Shown here: positions 7,370 through 7,658 of the stretch, piece by piece
How positions within the stretch are numbered: the stretch's first letter is position 1
How the letters are laid out: each line of letters starts with the position of its first letter
NCBI GenBank assembly: GCA_937892395.1
Contig: CALAGJ010000201.1
Location: 1 to 7,658, forward strand
DNA length: 7,658 nt
Direction of reading: 5' to 3'
Source: an uncultured Parafilimonas sp.
GTDB lineage: Bacteria > Bacteroidota > Bacteroidia > Chitinophagales > Chitinophagaceae
The notes under the pieces: generated by a model
The model's input: only the letters and a program-made list of their open reading frames with translations
Database searches by the model: none
Told to the model about the DNA's origin: nothing
Translations under genes and position numbers: made by a program

Positions 7370-7399
7370 CAAATTTATTTGTCAAAGTAGGCCTTACAA
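7370..7399 (-). promoter_or_regulatory. Bacteroidota-type promoter for the parE operon
   Basis: On the minus strand TTG (7397-7399) is followed by a 19-nt spacer and a perfect TAnnTTTG box, TAAATTTG (7370-7377). This matches the -33/-7 promoter known from Bacteroides and Flavobacterium. Transcription would start near 7364, leaving an untranslated leader of about 50 nt before the parE ATG. It is the only candidate with correct spacing that I noticed upstream of parE. Confidence 0.6.
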
Positions 7400-7529
7400 T
7401 TATTATTTATGGCACTGCTGATAATATGTGGAAAAGAAAAAAACAGCGGCTGGCTTTTTCACTTTTGGTGGGCAAAGGAGAAATAAGGTATGCAGCCGAT
7501 TTGTCATATTTATTAAATTGACCATGCAG

Positions 7530-7553
7530 CATTTTTTTCAAACTCAAAAAATG
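7530..7553. repeat. AT-rich inverted repeat with 8-bp arms
   Basis: CATTTTTT (7530-7537) and AAAAAATG (7546-7553) are perfect inverted arms around an 8-nt loop. A second perfect palindrome, TATTTTAAAATA, follows at 7566-7577. Both lie between the parE promoter and the forward promoter, so they could be protein-binding sites, but AT-rich palindromes also arise by chance. Confidence 0.45.
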
Positions 7554-7612
7554 TATTGACACAGATATTTTAAAATACCAAAGAAAGCAGCACTACAATT
7601 TCTGAATTATTT

Positions 7613-7641
7613 TTGCTTAAAAATTGTACTAATTATTTTTG
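7613..7641 (+). promoter_or_regulatory. Forward Bacteroidota-type promoter for a gene beyond the window
   Basis: TTG (7613-7615), an 18-nt spacer and a perfect TAnnTTTG box, TATTTTTG (7634-7641), match the phylum's promoter pattern. Transcription would start near 7648, just before the window ends, so the gene itself is not visible. The -33 element lies inside an upstream copy of the same 12-base sequence, AATTATTTTTGC (7605-7616 and 7631-7642). Confidence 0.5.
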
Positions 7642-7658
7642 CATTGGGTCTTTTTATA

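Larger units (their letters stand above)
7386..7658. other. Intergenic region upstream of parE, probably between divergent genes
   Basis: No credible gene is visible. The stretch contains the upstream half of the parE promoter, two AT-rich inverted repeats (7530-7553 and 7566-7577) and a forward promoter at the right edge. The longest plus-strand ATG frame I examined, 7409-7486, encodes only 25 residues (MALLIICGKE...) with no family resemblance, and I do not call it. Confidence 0.6.

Noticed and set aside
7314..7385. N-terminal extension of ParE from a TTG start.
   Set aside because: It lies upstream of the inferred transcription start and does not resemble ParE N-termini.
7432..7463. CAGCGGCTG flanked by an A-run and a T-run, resembling a bidirectional terminator.
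   Set aside because: The possible stem is three to four pairs with either almost no loop or a mismatch, and no gene in the window would end there.
7409..7486. Small plus-strand ORF of 25 residues starting MALLIICGKE.
   Set aside because: Too short, no TAnnTTTG promoter with correct spacing in front, no ribosome site and no family resemblance.
7557..7576. TTGACA followed by TAAAAT, resembling a sigma70 promoter.
   Set aside because: The spacing is only 8 nt, and Bacteroidota housekeeping promoters use TTG / TAnnTTTG.

Overview
The window looks like a piece of a low-GC Bacteroidota chromosome. The signs are the proteins themselves, TTG / TAnnTTTG promoter motifs instead of sigma70-type boxes, mostly absent Shine-Dalgarno sequences, and a DUF1835/DUF3658 protein of a kind I associate with this phylum. 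A Chitinophagaceae-like source is my best guess, but that is recall and cannot be proven from the sequence.

All five genes lie on the minus strand, so transcription runs from high to low coordinates. They probably form one operon: parE (7313-5418), a class I SAM-dependent methyltransferase (5413-4622), a DUF1835/DUF3658 protein (4617-3790), parC (3748-1247) and an OmpA-type peptidoglycan-binding lipoprotein (1162-344). The first two gaps are 4 nt each, the third is 41 nt and the last is 84 nt. ParE and ParC together form topoisomerase IV, the type IIA enzyme that unlinks daughter chromosomes. Two genes of unknown job sit between its two subunits. A Bacteroidota-type promoter lies just upstream of parE and also settles the parE start codon.

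The left edge (1-343) has no gene. It holds a tandem array with a 42-bp period: two exact copies at the window edge, decaying into diverged copies toward the operon. Every copy can form a hairpin with a 10-nt loop, and one base pair of the stem changes in a compensatory way between copies. A separate GC-rich hairpin (232-262) lies about 80 nt past the ompA-like stop and may be the operon terminator.

The right edge (7386-7658) has no convincing gene. It carries the parE promoter, two AT-rich inverted repeats and, at the very end, a forward-facing TTG-N18-TATTTTTG promoter, so a divergently transcribed gene probably begins just outside the window.

I see no phage, transposase, CRISPR, tRNA or rRNA. 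Most of the window is ordinary housekeeping sequence. The points worth a second look are the covarying repeat array, the two genes placed between the topoisomerase IV subunits, and the alanine at the quinolone-contact position of ParC.
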